A DNA stretch of 64,000 nucleotides. Origin: Doryteuthis pealeii. Lineage: Eukaryota; Mollusca; Cephalopoda; Myopsida; Loliginidae. Positions 27,644-42,093 of the stretch are shown here, piece after piece (position 1 is the first letter of the stretch; the number at the start of each line of letters is the position of its first letter). Location: NCBI GenBank assembly GCA_023376005.1, contig CM042179.1:21911406-21975405 (forward strand), written 5' to 3'. The position numbers and the translations under genes are program-made. The notes under the pieces were generated by a model. That model made no database searches and was not told the DNA's origin. It was given only the letters and a program-made list of their open reading frames with translations.

Positions 27644-28348
27644 TAAAGTCGTCGGGGCGGCCTAAAGTCAGTATTAGCCAATCAGCGAGGGAGTCTATCC
27701 CCTTTTCACTTGCGCTAGACCAAGGAGATTATTTTAGCGTCTGAGGTGGTGTGCCACACCTACCACCAGCTCCTTACTTTACCGCACAGATCCCTGTGCT
27801 ACTCATACACTGAGTTGGCAGGGACCGGTATCGAACTAGGATCCTTGGGGTTTCAAGCCGAACGCTCTACCGACTGAGCTAACCCGGCCCATATTATATA
27901 TATATATATATATATATAGGGATTGGCAATATTTGGTGTGTAAGGAGAGCTCCTCTTCTTCATGTTGGTTGGATCAAAAACGGTATGTCCGAAAAGGAGT
28001 AAAGTATAAAATTGTTTTTGTATGCAAAGAGCAGGATGGAATCTGTTGATGAGGAGGGCTTCGAGTATAGCCAGTTGCAATTCATTGGATGAAGATGCCA
28101 AAATTGAGAACATGTTGGACAATCCTAATTGTGCTGTAGCTTATAAGCCCGAAATGTTCTCGATTTTGGCATCCTCATCCAATGAATTGCAACTGGCTTT
28201 ACTCGAAGCCCTCTTCATCAACAGATTCCGTCCCGCTCTTTGCATACAAAAACAATTTTATACTTTACTCCTTTTCGGACATACCATTTTTGATACAACC
28301 AACATGAAGAAGAGGAGCTCTCCTTACACACCAAATATTGCCGATCCC

Positions 28349-28387
<39 letters not shown>

Positions 28388-31300
28388 TATTAATACAATA
28401 TATACATATCAGATTAGGTCCAAGCTATATTTTTATATAGTATAGTGTGGAAGGCAAGTAGTAGTAAGGATGCTATCAAAAATCCAGTATGGAAACCCAC
28501 ATTTCCCTAGTATTTTCATGCACAGTCTGGGAACTGAATAACCCCACTTTTCCTGTGTATTACTGGGTAGTGCAGCTAATCTTATATATATCTCATAGTA
28601 AAAAATAAGTAAAGTTGATGGAGTAGCCAATTGTTGGTATCAGTCAGACAGTGAGAGAGTCTATCCCCTTTTCACTAGTGCTAGACCAGGGAGATTTTTT
28701 TGCATCAACTCCTTATTTTACCACACAGATCCAAGCTGAGTTAGTGATGGCCAATATCGAACCCAGAGCCTAGTGGTTACTAAACATATGCTCTGCTGAC
28801 TGAAATCAAAATTCATGCCTCAGTCCAATGGTAATATGTTTTGAAAATTATTATCCAAGAATATACTGCCACTTTCCATTCAAAATTATAAAGAAAAATA
28901 TTGAGTTTTCAATGTGTAAATTTTAATATTAATAAAGAAAAAGTATATTCGCTTTACATTGAACACCTGTAATTCTATATTCATAGAAGTAAAGTCATCA
29001 GTGGCCTAGTGTTGTTATCATCTAAACAGCAAGGGAGTCTATTCCCTTTTCACTAGTACTACACCAGGGAGATTGCTTTTTCATCTAAGATGGGGCACCA
29101 CACCTACTATTAGCTCTCCACTTTACCGCACAGATCCAAGCTGTGCAACTCACATGCTGATTTGGTGAGGGCTGGTATCAAACCCAGGACGTAGTCGTTC
29201 TGAGAGGGATGCTCTACTGACTGAGCTAAAACTATCACCTGTTAATCTTTAATCTCTACAACTATTTTAGTTTAATATATATTATAATTACAACTATTTT
29301 TAGTTTAATATATATTATAATTACAACTATTTTTATTTATATATATTATAATTACAACTATTTTATAATTTTAGTTTAATATATATTATAATTACAACTA
29401 TTTCTATTTTAATATATATTATAATTACAATTTTAAATGAAAACAAAACTTACATGATTATAACTTCCTTCTGTCGCAGTATTATTACCATCCTGAACAT
29501 AGTCAGCCTCTTCTGCTGTGGCAGATGGATTCTCTGCATCATAACTCATTTCTGCACCTCCAGTGTGGTAAATGACGTTTCCATCTTCATCTGGATATTG
29601 GTAAACCAAGCGCCCATCTTCAGTTTGGTAAATCATTTGCCCATCTTCAGCAATAATCAAATATATCATTTCACCATTCTGGGTATAGTAACCAGTAGGT
29701 CCAGGCTGAGTTTCATATTCAAGTCCTGGCAAATATGTTTCTTGATCTTGATTGGAAACATAAGAGATCGGCCCTTCAGCCTGGCCATTCTCTTCAGCAT
29801 TGTCCAGGTTCTCTGTGTTATCTTCAGCTACACTCTCAAAATCATGAGCATCACCATCTTGGTCAGTATTTTTTATTTCTTTCACTTCTGTGGACTCTTT
29901 ACTTCTGTTCTCTTCTTCCTGGTCATTCACTTTATCAGTTTTATCATCTAAAAAAGAAAGAAAATTTTGAAAAAAACAAAAGTTTTCATCTATACATATA
30001 TAAAGGGTAATTGTGTGTATGTATGTCTGGAAGAAACTACAAAAATGAAACAATTAACAAAAAAGTAAATAGATATACACATTCACTATCACCAGACTTT
30101 GCTTTTTGAGTAAAAATAATGAAGATTTGATTTATATTTGTGAAGATAATTAAAAAAATAAAATTTAAATGATTACTGCATAGAATCTTTTTTCTTTTTG
30201 CATTTAATATTGTAAATAGTAGACATTAATTTTTCTTTTTAGAGTTGCTGGATCAACGCAAGGTCTTTTTTACATGGGTATTTAGATGGAGTATCCTGCA
30301 GGGATCCAACAGTTATCATCAATGAGGTAGCTTGTTCTCTGCAGATTAGTCATAGTTTTACCTATCAAACCATAACCTATAATTGGCTTCCGTAAAACAA
30401 GAGTGTGGATAATTTTTAAACTCCTTTGTATAAACCATATTTTTGCATCAATCTCTTTTGAATAAGTTTTTATTAAAAAAGACATAAAAGGTTTTCTGTC
30501 TTAACAAAAGCTTGTATAGAAATTTTCTAAAATTTTTCTTCTGATTACTTTCAAATGTCATTGGTAATTTTCAAAGGTAAAATTGAAAGGTTATTCATTT
30601 TGATTTCTATAGGGATCGGCCCCTATATTTTTACGGCATGTGGAATTGACCGAATTAAAATAATTAAGTTTTCTTAAATGACTAGTTTTACAATTGTATG
30701 TCATAAGTTTAGAATTAGGTAAACAAAAAAGAATCGAATGAAAATTAGTTTAGAAATATTTTAACAACAATAGAAACAATGGTTTAAATTCATCCGATAA
30801 TTTATGTCACCAGAATTCCACAGATACCAAAATCATTCGATATTGCATCATTGCAAATCACCTGATATTTGATGAATATTTTAGCTTAATGATTACATAG
30901 ACAATTACAAAAGAGAATTATAAAAAGATCCTTTTAGCTGAAAGACCAGAGTGGGGAGCTTACGCTCTCCTCGACTCAACAGAGTTAGAGCTGATACTCC
31001 TAACTCGACAGTAGGAGTGAAAGTTCTCCCCCAACATCGACACAATGGGGAGAAGTCACTTCCCAAAGACACAAAATGATATATCAGGCTGGTCTCGTAT
31101 TTTCGTTTCCAATTTTCTCTATCTCACTCAACAGCAACAAATTTCAATCACAAGTTTCAATCGCAGACAAAACTGCTACAATGTTGACACAACCAATCAC
31201 ACAAATATAAACAATACATGTCACACTTGTCACACACAACTATGTACAGACACATACAGTCTGCAACACCACTGAAAGAACAATTGAATATACCAATTGT

Positions 31301-34300
31301 AAATTAATGTATATAAAGTTTGTTTCCTTTATCAATTTTGTCTTCTTCTTTTGTTACCTATGGAAACTACATTTCCGTAGTCTTATACATTTAAATTGTG
31401 GGGATCGAAAAACGGATCTTCAACTCTTCAACTACACACTCACCAAACAAAAACGGTCCCTACATTTCAAAGAAACTTTGATGTATTAGGTTGATTGGTT
31501 TGGTTTGTTTTGTTTTACAGCATATCAACCTCAGTGGGTCATTTAATGCCAATAAAGTTTTGAAATAAATCAATTCTTAATGGATAATACAATTTTTTTA
31601 TAAATACATTTTTCTATTTAACCCATAGATGGGATGTATTAGGTTGAGTCAAAAGTTTGGTAATATTTTGGTACATGCTAGTTTGCGGGAAATATATTAA
31701 GTGACCAAAGCAGTTCAAACCTGCTGTGGTTGTTGGTAGTATTATTGTAGTTGTTGCACTGACACATTACTTCACTCAGTGTGTGATTTGAAAACCGCAC
31801 AAATGAACATGCAGCAAAGTTTAATTCAGGAAATTTATGCTTTACGAGTTTGAACTGGGCCATAACACCATATTAGCAACCAAAAATATTTCTTGTGCAA
31901 AATGTGAGGCACAGTTGATCCCAGTGCAGTAACCAGATGGTTCAACAGATTTCTCTTGGGTTGTAAGAACCTCAATGATCAGGTAAGGTCAGGTAGGCTT
32001 AAAATCATGGAATCCAAGGATGTGCTCCAAGGTACAGAAGGAAATCCCATGAGTAGTACTTTGAGTATCAGATGAGCTTGGCATCTTACAGTCCAGTGCT
32101 ACTGAATTGTGCCTTTATAGGGATTGGCCCCTATATATTTACATAATTATAGTGACATAAATTATCGGATGAATTTAAACCATTGTTTCTATTGTTGTTA
32201 AAATATTTCTAAACTAATATTTATTTGATTCTCTTTTGTTTACATATTTCTAAACTTAGCTTATATAATTGTAAAATTACTTGTTTCAAAAAAACTTAAT
32301 TATTTTAATGTATTTAATTCCACATGCATGTAAATATATAGGGGCCAATCCCTATACATTATATTACTAAGATATTGCAAATCTTGACTCACCCAAGTAT
32401 TTGATGTAAAATAGCATTTAGCCAAGGAATTGGTATGCAAAATATATTTAACAACAAATAAATATACAGACTTTACCAAAATATTGCAAATGGTTTACAT
32501 GCATTGTGATAGTTGGTAAATTTTAAACACACAAAAATAGGAATTTTAATTTTTTATATAAAAAATGCCAATGAAAAAACATCAAAATTTCTCAGTATTC
32601 AAAAAGAATCTACTCTTTAAAATTATCACTGATGGTTAAGAAATAAACATATTTACATTGGTAAATAAGTTTCATTAATTTATCATTCTCAACTGCTATT
32701 GGTGTTCTTTAAGCCATCATCAATCAAAATGTGTTTATTTTAAAAAAAAATACATTTTAAAACTAATAAGCTATCATGAACAGAGTTAAAATTCATTCTT
32801 GGGAAAATTGAATATTTCTAATAAGATTTGGTTGATAAGGAGTTTGTTTATTGTTTAAAAACATTTCCAAATTTGAAAATAATTTTTATCTTTTTTTTTT
32901 TGTTAAAGTAGAAAAATTAGTCTAAGTAAATGAGATTTTTAAAATTATTATTTGATGTTTTTTTTAATTAAAAAAGGATTTAAGTAGCAAAAAAATTGAG
33001 AAACTAATGGATAAACCAAGAGAAACTTTGAATTTTCTGGATCCCAAACAATATATCATTCATATATATATATATATATGCGTGTGTGTTGTGTGTGTGT
33101 GTGTGCGCATTTTTTTTACCTTCTTTTTGGACGGTATCATCTTTTTCCTTTGTATCTTGATCATCACAGACAGTCTTATCATTTTCTGTAGATTTCACAT
33201 CTTCCTTTTCATTATTTTCTTTCACTGTTTCTGTTTCTTGTTTATTTTGATCATCTTCAGTTTTGTTCATTTGTTCATTTTCTTCAATTTTATTATCATT
33301 TTGTTCTACCACTTCTGGTTCACCATTGTCTTTTGCATCAGACTCTTTCTCAGATTCACCATTGTCTTTTGTATCAAATTCTTTCTCAGGTGAATATTTG
33401 TCTTTTGCCTCAGACTCTTTCTTGGTTTCACCATTGTCTTTTGCCTCAGACTCTTTCTTGGTTTCACCATTGTCTTTTGCCTCAGATTCTTTCTCACTCT
33501 TACAATTGTCATTTGTATCAGACTCTTTCTCAGATTCACCATTGTCTTTTGTATCAGATTCTTTCTCTGGTTCAACACTGTCTTTTGTATCAGACTCTTT
33601 TTCAGATTCACCATTATCTTTTGTATCCAACTCTTTCTCAGGTTTATAATTGTCTTTTGTATCAGACTCTTTCTCTAGTTCAACACTAGCTTTTGTATCA
33701 GATTCTTTCTCTGGTTCACCACTGTCTTTTGTATTGGACTCTTTCTCTGGTTCATCACTAGCTTTTGTATCAGAATCTTTCTCTGGTTCAGCACTAGCTT
33801 TTGTATCAGAATCTTTCTCTGGTTCAACACTAGCTTTTGTATCAGAATCTTTCTGGTTCAACACTAGCTTTTGTATCAGAATCTTTCTCTGGTTCAGCAC
33901 TAGCTTTTGTATCAGAATCTTTCTCTGGTTCAGCACTAGCTTTTGTATCAGAATCTTTCTCTGGTTCAGCACTAGCTTTTGTATCAGAATCTTTCTCTGG
34001 TTCAACACTAGCTTTTGTATCAGAATCTTTCTCTGGTTCAGCACTAGCTTTTGTATCAGAATCTTTCTCTGGTTCATCACTAGCTTTTGTATCAGAATCT
34101 TTTTCTGGTTCAACACTGGATTTTGTATCAGAATCTTTCTCTGGTTCAACACTAGCTTTTGTATCAGAATCTTTCTCTGGTTCACCACTAGCTTTTGTAT
34201 CAGAATCTTTCTCTGGTTCAACACTGGATTTTGTATCAGAATCTTTCTCTGGTTGAACACTGGCTTTTGTATCAGAATCTTTCTCAGGTTCACCATTGTC

Positions 34301-35070
34301 TTTCGCATCAGACTCTTTCTCTGGTTTACCATCAGACTCTTTTGCATCAGCCTCTTTTTCAGGTTTACCATCAGACTCTTTCTCTGGTTTTCCATCTTCT
34401 TTTTCATCTGATTTTCTACTTGTATCTGGTTGACCATCAGCTTTCAAGTCTGAAGATTCATTATTACTTGTGTCATCATTTTTAGCTTTTTCAGATTCTT
34501 TGGGTTCATTATTATCCTTAGTATCAAACTGCCCACCTGCAAACAAAAAGTTTCAATATTATAATAACAAAGAAATGTATGCATATTCACATTATTTTTG
34601 TAATATGATTGATAGTAGTTTTAGTTATTTTTTAATGAAATTTTATCAGAAAGAATTGAATACAAAAAAAACAAAACAATGAGCAAGTTGATGACATTAA
34701 CAAATGTGAAATTCAACAATAAATTTCATTCTAGTAAAAGAATCAGAGTAAATGATAAAGTAGAGGAAGTTAATGGATTCTTATTTGAACTATTTGAAAA
34801 TTTATTTACCTCATAAAAATGAAAATGCTAAGATGATTAAGTTTAGTAGCACTGCTCTGTTTTTATTAAGTAACAAATCAGTTTCTGCTACTAACAACAA
34901 CCTAATAATTGTAACAGTGAAATTATAATATTTTTACACTAATATGCATTATCAAATTTTATTTCTAATAAGAAATTAAATACATCATACATTAAACCAG
35001 TTTTAGATTTGCTTCATATTAGTTCATTAATGAAGAAAAATTTAAATAAAAAATAAAAATTGGTAGAATC

Positions 35071-35127
<57 letters not shown>

Positions 35128-35339
35128 TACATCGCTGATGAGACTTAATAAAGTTGAAACAGTCTGTATGACGTTCTACACACCAAATAATTCTTTGCAA
35201 AATTCACTTGTTATTATTATCTTCTATAATTATCGAATTTTATGCGATATGCGCATTGAAATTGCCTTCAAGCAAAAATATAAATATTAATATATACTTT
35301 TTTCAACAATGCTTCTAAAATAAACAAACATCCAAAAAT

Positions 35340-35372
<33 letters not shown>

Positions 35373-38300
35373 ATAAATTTTTGGTACAACTAATATGATC
35401 TAAGAATTTCAGTAGAGGAATCATACTTTATTTAAACAACATTATCAACCAGCAGAGAGAGGGAAAAGGTGTAGCTATGGCCGACCCCTGCCCGGTTGCG
35501 CTACACCTTGGCTATGGCCGACCCCTGCCCGGTTGCTCTACACCTTGGCAATGGCTGATCCCTGCCGGTTGCGCTACACCTTGGCTATGGCCGACCCCTC
35601 CCGGTTGCGCTACACCTTGGCTATGGCCGACCCCTGCCCAATTGTGCTACACATTGGCTATGGCCGACCCCTGCCCAATTGCGCTACACCTTGGCTATCT
35701 CCTTTTCACTAGTGCTAGACCAGGGAAATTGTTTGCTGAGGTGGAGTGCCACACCTACCGTCAATTCCTAGATGTTTTACCACACAGATCAGATTACCCA
35801 AGCTGTGTTACTCATGCACTGAGTTGGTTGGACCAGTATCAAACCCAGAACCTTGCAATTCCTAAGTGAATACTCTACTGGCCCCTAGCTCAGTTGGTAT
35901 AGTGTCTGACGAGCAACCACAATGTTCCGGGTTCAATACTGGCCCTTGCCAACTCAGCATATGAGTAGTACAGGGATCTGTAAGATAAAATGAGGAGCTA
36001 ATGGTAGATGTGGTGTTCCACCTCAGACACCAAAACAATCTCCTTGGTCTAGCGCTAGTAAAAAGGGGATAGACTCATTTGCTGTCTGGCTGAAACCAAC
36101 TTTAGGTCACTCCGACAACTTTACTTTTTTCACTTATATAAAATGATGAAATCTTTGGGGGTCTTAGAGTCTTTGTTTTTATGCAAATACAGCTTCTTAT
36201 GACCCCTTGTTTATCTTGTTTCAATTAAGAAAAAATCTATATCAGTCAAATATTTCTTTAAATATTAAGATACAGATGTATATTCTCTTTACTTACCATC
36301 AGACTGTTCCTCTTTCTCAACCACAGAGTCAACTTTTGAATCTTTCAATTCAACATGTTCTGGTTCTCCATCACACTTTACATCAGAGTTTTGTTGTTCT
36401 TGTTGTTCATTTTGTTCTGACAATGCATCACCATCTTTTTTCTCAGTTTTTGTCTCGTGTTTTTCTAACTTTTCTTCTTTATGATCAATTTCCACAACTT
36501 CTTTGTTACTCTCAACTTGTTCATCATTCTTACATTCATTTTCTTCTTTAACTGAACCATCAGCTGGCAAATTAGTTTCTTTCTGCACAATTTCCTCACT
36601 TTTTTCTACTTCTTCACCTTCTGTTTCTGAAAGAGAAACATTTTTGATAAATTTCTCAAAAAAATAAATAAACACCTACATTATTTTTTTTTTATCACAA
36701 AATTGACTTAATATCTTGTTTATTTATAAGTTTTGTTTAAATTTTATCATTAAATACACTGGAAATTTTACTTACAAAAAATTACCAGCACATATTATCA
36801 CTATTAGAAAAAGTTAGTGTTTTAGTCAGTAATAATTCCGGACCATATTACCTTAAGGCACCCCTTTTCAATTTTGTGTCATTAGGTCATTTTTTCATTT
36901 ACACCGTCAATATCCAGTTGTTTGTTAGGGGTTAGGGTTACAACCCCTAACCCCTAACAAACAACCGGATATTGATGGTGTAAATGAAAAAAAGGGCCTA
37001 ATGAAACGAAATCGAAAAGGGGTGCCTTAAGGTAATATGGTCTATAATTCCTAACCAACTGTTAGTGAAGTGTAGGAATTTATTGTACACTTGACCAGTA
37101 CATTCTAATCACCAATAATGGTTAAAATCTAAGCTGATACTTTTAAGTTCTTTAGTTACTGATAAAAAAACAGTGCATCATTTTATACGAGAAGTGCACA
37201 CCAAAACACTATGACCTAATGACACAAAAGCTGATACTTTTAAGTTCTTTAGTTACTGATAAAAAAAAACAGTGCATCATTTTATACGAGAAGTGCACTG
37301 ACCAAAACACTATGACAAAAATGAAAATACCATTTCTCTGAATTTTTGAGATGAGGCCTGATAATTTGTATTATTTGTATTATTCAGACTATTGTCCTCA
37401 TCTTTATTGTTATCTGCACAACGTTTCGGCTGATGTGAGGAGGGGGTTCCCAAGTCTGATAAGAAATACCTGCAGGAGGCCAGAGGGCACGTCATCCGAA
37501 ACCTTGTGCAGATAACAAAGATGAGGACAATAATCTGGATAATCCAAATAATACAAAAATGAAAATATTAATTTTTAAAAATCATATTAAAGCTCATCTC
37601 ATGGGCACAGACATATGTTGTTACACATAGAAAGCAAAAATTTAAATTATTACATATACTAGTACAAAATAAAAAACACCCTCCGGGCAATGTAAAAATA
37701 GATTTTTTAAACATATTGCCTGAGGGGTAGGAGTAAAAAATTCAATGTCAGCAAGTTTGTACCCTAAGTAAGTAAAATCATCAAATTCATTAAAGGATTA
37801 AAAAATAAAACAATTGGAAATATAAACTTTAAATATGTATTAAAATAAAACAAACTATATATAGATATATAATACCAGTCATGTATTTATCAAAACTTGT
37901 TTTAAAAAACAATGAGGACTGTCTAATGTTGCATGTTCAAATTTCGAGTGTATTTATTGAATAAATACACTCAAAATTTGAACATGCCAAAAATCGTAGA
38001 ATAAATTTTATTCTATGTTATGACGATTTTGGGTAATGTGATGTAAGCAGTGACGTAGTTTTTGTTACAGACAAAAACCAGAAGCGAATCACCATTATTA
38101 ATAGAGATTACATATATTGTACAAGAGAGTGATTCCAGGATAATTACCTTCTCTAACTTCTGTATTTTTATTTTCTTGTATGGAAGAATCTTCAATTGAT
38201 TTCTCTGCAATTTCTTTTTCAGGTATTTCTGATATTTTGACAGAACTTTTTGGTGCAGAATTGGAATTTTGAATCGTTTCATCAGAAACTCCGGAGATTG

Positions 38301-38755
38301 TGCTGATTGGATACTGTCTCCTTTCTTGAGGATCAGTGACATTATCAACTCTTTGTCTTTCATATTGTTGATACATTTTGGACATGTGGATTCGGAAGTC
38401 TTCATATGCTACCTATAAGGTAAATATAATCAATATATTTAGTATTCATGATAAACAAATGACCCAAAAGTTATAAACTCTAATACATTTATAATGTTAG
38501 GACATTTTCAAGATCATAAGAAACAGTGGTATATATTCTTGAAGTGTTTAAAAATCACTGAATAAATAATAAAATACCTGTTTGTTTACTTGTGTCAAAT
38601 ATATATGCGTAGATAGTTATACAGATACAGTTATATGTATATATATATATGGGTAGACAGTTATACAGATACAGTTATATGTATATATATATATATATGG
38701 TAGACAGTTATACAGATACAGTTATATGTATATATATATATATATGGGTAGACAG

Positions 38756-38850
<95 letters not shown>

Positions 38851-38862
38851 TAGACAGTTATA

Positions 38863-38914
<52 letters not shown>

Positions 38915-38932
38915 TAGTTATATGCATATATA

Positions 38933-38992
<60 letters not shown>

Positions 38993-38997
38993 AGGTA

Positions 38998-39085
<88 letters not shown>

Positions 39086-39097
39086 TAGACAGTTATA

Positions 39098-39139
<42 letters not shown>

Positions 39140-39150
39140 TAGACATTATA

Positions 39151-39228
<78 letters not shown>

Positions 39229-39236
39229 ACATTATA

Positions 39237-39290
<54 letters not shown>

Positions 39291-39330
39291 AGGTAGACAG
39301 TTATATGTATATATATATATATATGGGTAG

Positions 39331-39366
<36 letters not shown>

Positions 39367-39373
39367 GTAGACA

Positions 39374-39422
<49 letters not shown>

Positions 39423-41607
39423 GTAGATAGTTATATATATATATACATGGGTAGATAGTTATATGTATATATGGGTAGATAGTTATATGTATATATACAT
39501 GGGTAGATAGTTATATATATAATGGGTAGATAGTTATATATATATATATGTATATATATGGGTAGATAGTTATATGTATATTATATATATGGGTAGATAG
39601 TTATATGTATATATATATATGGGTAGATAGTTATATGTATATATATATTATAGTTATATGTATATAGATGGTATATACATGGGTAGATAGTTATATGTGT
39701 ATATACATGGGTAGATAGTTATATGTGTATATATATGGGTAGATAGTTATATGTGTATATATATGGGTAGATAGTTATATGTGTATATATATGGGTAGAT
39801 AGTTATATGTATATATATATGGGTAGATAGTTATATGTATATATATATGGGTAGATAGTTATATGTATATATATATGGGTAGATAGTTATATGTATATAT
39901 ATATGGGTAGATAGTTATACTGATACAGTTTTCTATTGCTTAACACCCTTAATTAATTTCTGTAAAGAACACCCTTAATTAATTTCTGTAAAGATCTGTA
40001 TTGAATAAAATCATGTGAATCAAGTATAAAAACTCATGTAAAATATAACAATTCATCCAACTTTTTCTTTTAAAATTCCTTTTTACAATACTGTATTTTT
40101 TTTAACCATTGAACTTGTAATAAATAAACAATAAAAATAAGTATAAAAAAATCATACATTTATTTTTCAAAGAACTTCTAATTCATTTTCAGAAAATGTT
40201 ATCTAAGACTAGCAGAGCTACCTGGCATTGCCCAGGAATTAAAAAGTTAAAAAATTCTATCTATATTTAAGATTTGAAATTATATCAGTGTCCATTTCCC
40301 ATGACAATAATCATTACACCATGTGCCTCCACTACATACGTAATACTGTATACATACATGCATAGAAACAAACTGATTTTGTAGTTACCTTATAGCCAAA
40401 TTATTTTGAAATCATTTTCAAATTTATTTGATTAAGTTTACCTTTGAATGTAGAATAGCAAGTGTGTCAACCCACACTCTCCAGCCACCATATTCAAATT
40501 TTATTGCATGATGAAGTAACATCCGGAAAAGAGACATGACCATGTCTGTGATTTTTTGTTCATCAATACTTCTTGGATAGATATATGCCATGGTGAATAA
40601 CCATTCTTGCCATACAGACATCTGAAGAAGTGTCCTAAAACAAAGAGAAAAGAAAATTCTTCAACTTTTAAGAAAATAAACCAAAACACAAATAAACTTC
40701 TTTTTTTTTTCATTTATTAGAAGAAAGTAAAGTAAAGTCATCAGGGTGGCTTAAAGTCTGTGTCAGCTTGACAGCAAGGAGTCTGTCCCCTTTTCACTAG
40801 CACTAGACCAAGGAGATTATTTTTTTTTTTAGCGTCTGAGGTAGCCACACATACAATCAGCTTCTCATTTTAGCACACAGATCCCTGTGCTACTCATACG
40901 CTGAGTTAGCAAGGGCTGATATCAAACCAGTAACCTTGTGCTTCCAAGACAAACACTCTATTAAGCTATACCAGCCCTTAAATTGAAATAAAGAATTATT
41001 TGTGACCATAAGATAAAAATTATGTTGTTATTATTCATGTGTTATAATATATAAAATATCTATATATTAATAATGGTGTTCCTAAATCATCATATGCTAT
41101 TAGTCTAAATTGGTATGATTTTTTAAAGATCATATCAGCTTAGACTAGGAGTATAATTTGGTAACTGAATGCATAAATAATTTGAATAAATCATAAATAT
41201 TAAAGTCATTACATAAATAAAAATAGGTTGTAATTACTAAAACATGCATTTAATGTTTCTAGCATGAAGTATTAACTTAGTTTTTATAAATTTGAAGGAA
41301 GAGAATATCCATTAATAGTAAGAATTTATAAGAATTATAGTAAGAATTACTATAGAAGTACTAAGAATTATTATTATATTATATTAGAATTACTAAGAAT
41401 ATGAGAATTATAGCAAGAATTACTATAGAATTACTAAGAATTATTATATTATATATTATATAGTAAGAATTACTATAGAATTACTATTATATTATAGTAA
41501 GAATTACTATGGAATTACTAAGAATTATTATTACATTATAGTAAGAATTACTATAGAATTACTAAGAATAATAAGAATATAAGAATTAAGAATAGTAATA
41601 TAAGAAT

Positions 41608-41654
<47 letters not shown>

Positions 41655-42043
41655 GATATTATCTTCTAGTAATATAAGAATTATAGTAAGAATTGATAAG
41701 AATTCACATGTATTATAGAAGATACACTGAATAGCAGGTATATAATGTTAGAATTAGAGAGAAATATTACCTTCTGTTCTCTTTATTATTATTGCACATA
41801 ATGGTCAAGTCAGACAGGAACATCTTCTTCACTTCCATTAATTCTGGGGTTTGTTTTGACTGACGTATCATTATGGCAACAACTTTTAAAATGGCTGTAA
41901 TAAAAGAAAATTTTATAAATCATCTTTCTTAAAAATGTTACAATATAACATCAATAATTAGTTTTCATAAATTTGTAGGTAAGCTTCTTCATTCAAAAAT
42001 ATGTAAAATTATAATAATTAGATAGCACATTTCACTGTTGCAT

Positions 42044-42093
<50 letters not shown>

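Noticed and set aside
28022..28351. 109-codon plus frame and the 89-codon minus frame
   Set aside because: Both are the arms of one inverted repeat; no initiation context or family match. A decayed coding origin remains possible.
33004..34437. Long frames of 477, 253, 139 and 128 codons on both strands over the exon 11 array
   Set aside because: They are shifted readings of the 36-bp unit; only the Glu/Asp/Ser/Lys frame joins the neighbouring exons in phase.
35474..35700. CRISPR-like array
   Set aside because: Units are contiguous tandem repeats without unique spacers, in a eukaryotic intron.
38649..39002. Ile/Tyr frames in the TA satellite
   Set aside because: Pure (TA)n translation.
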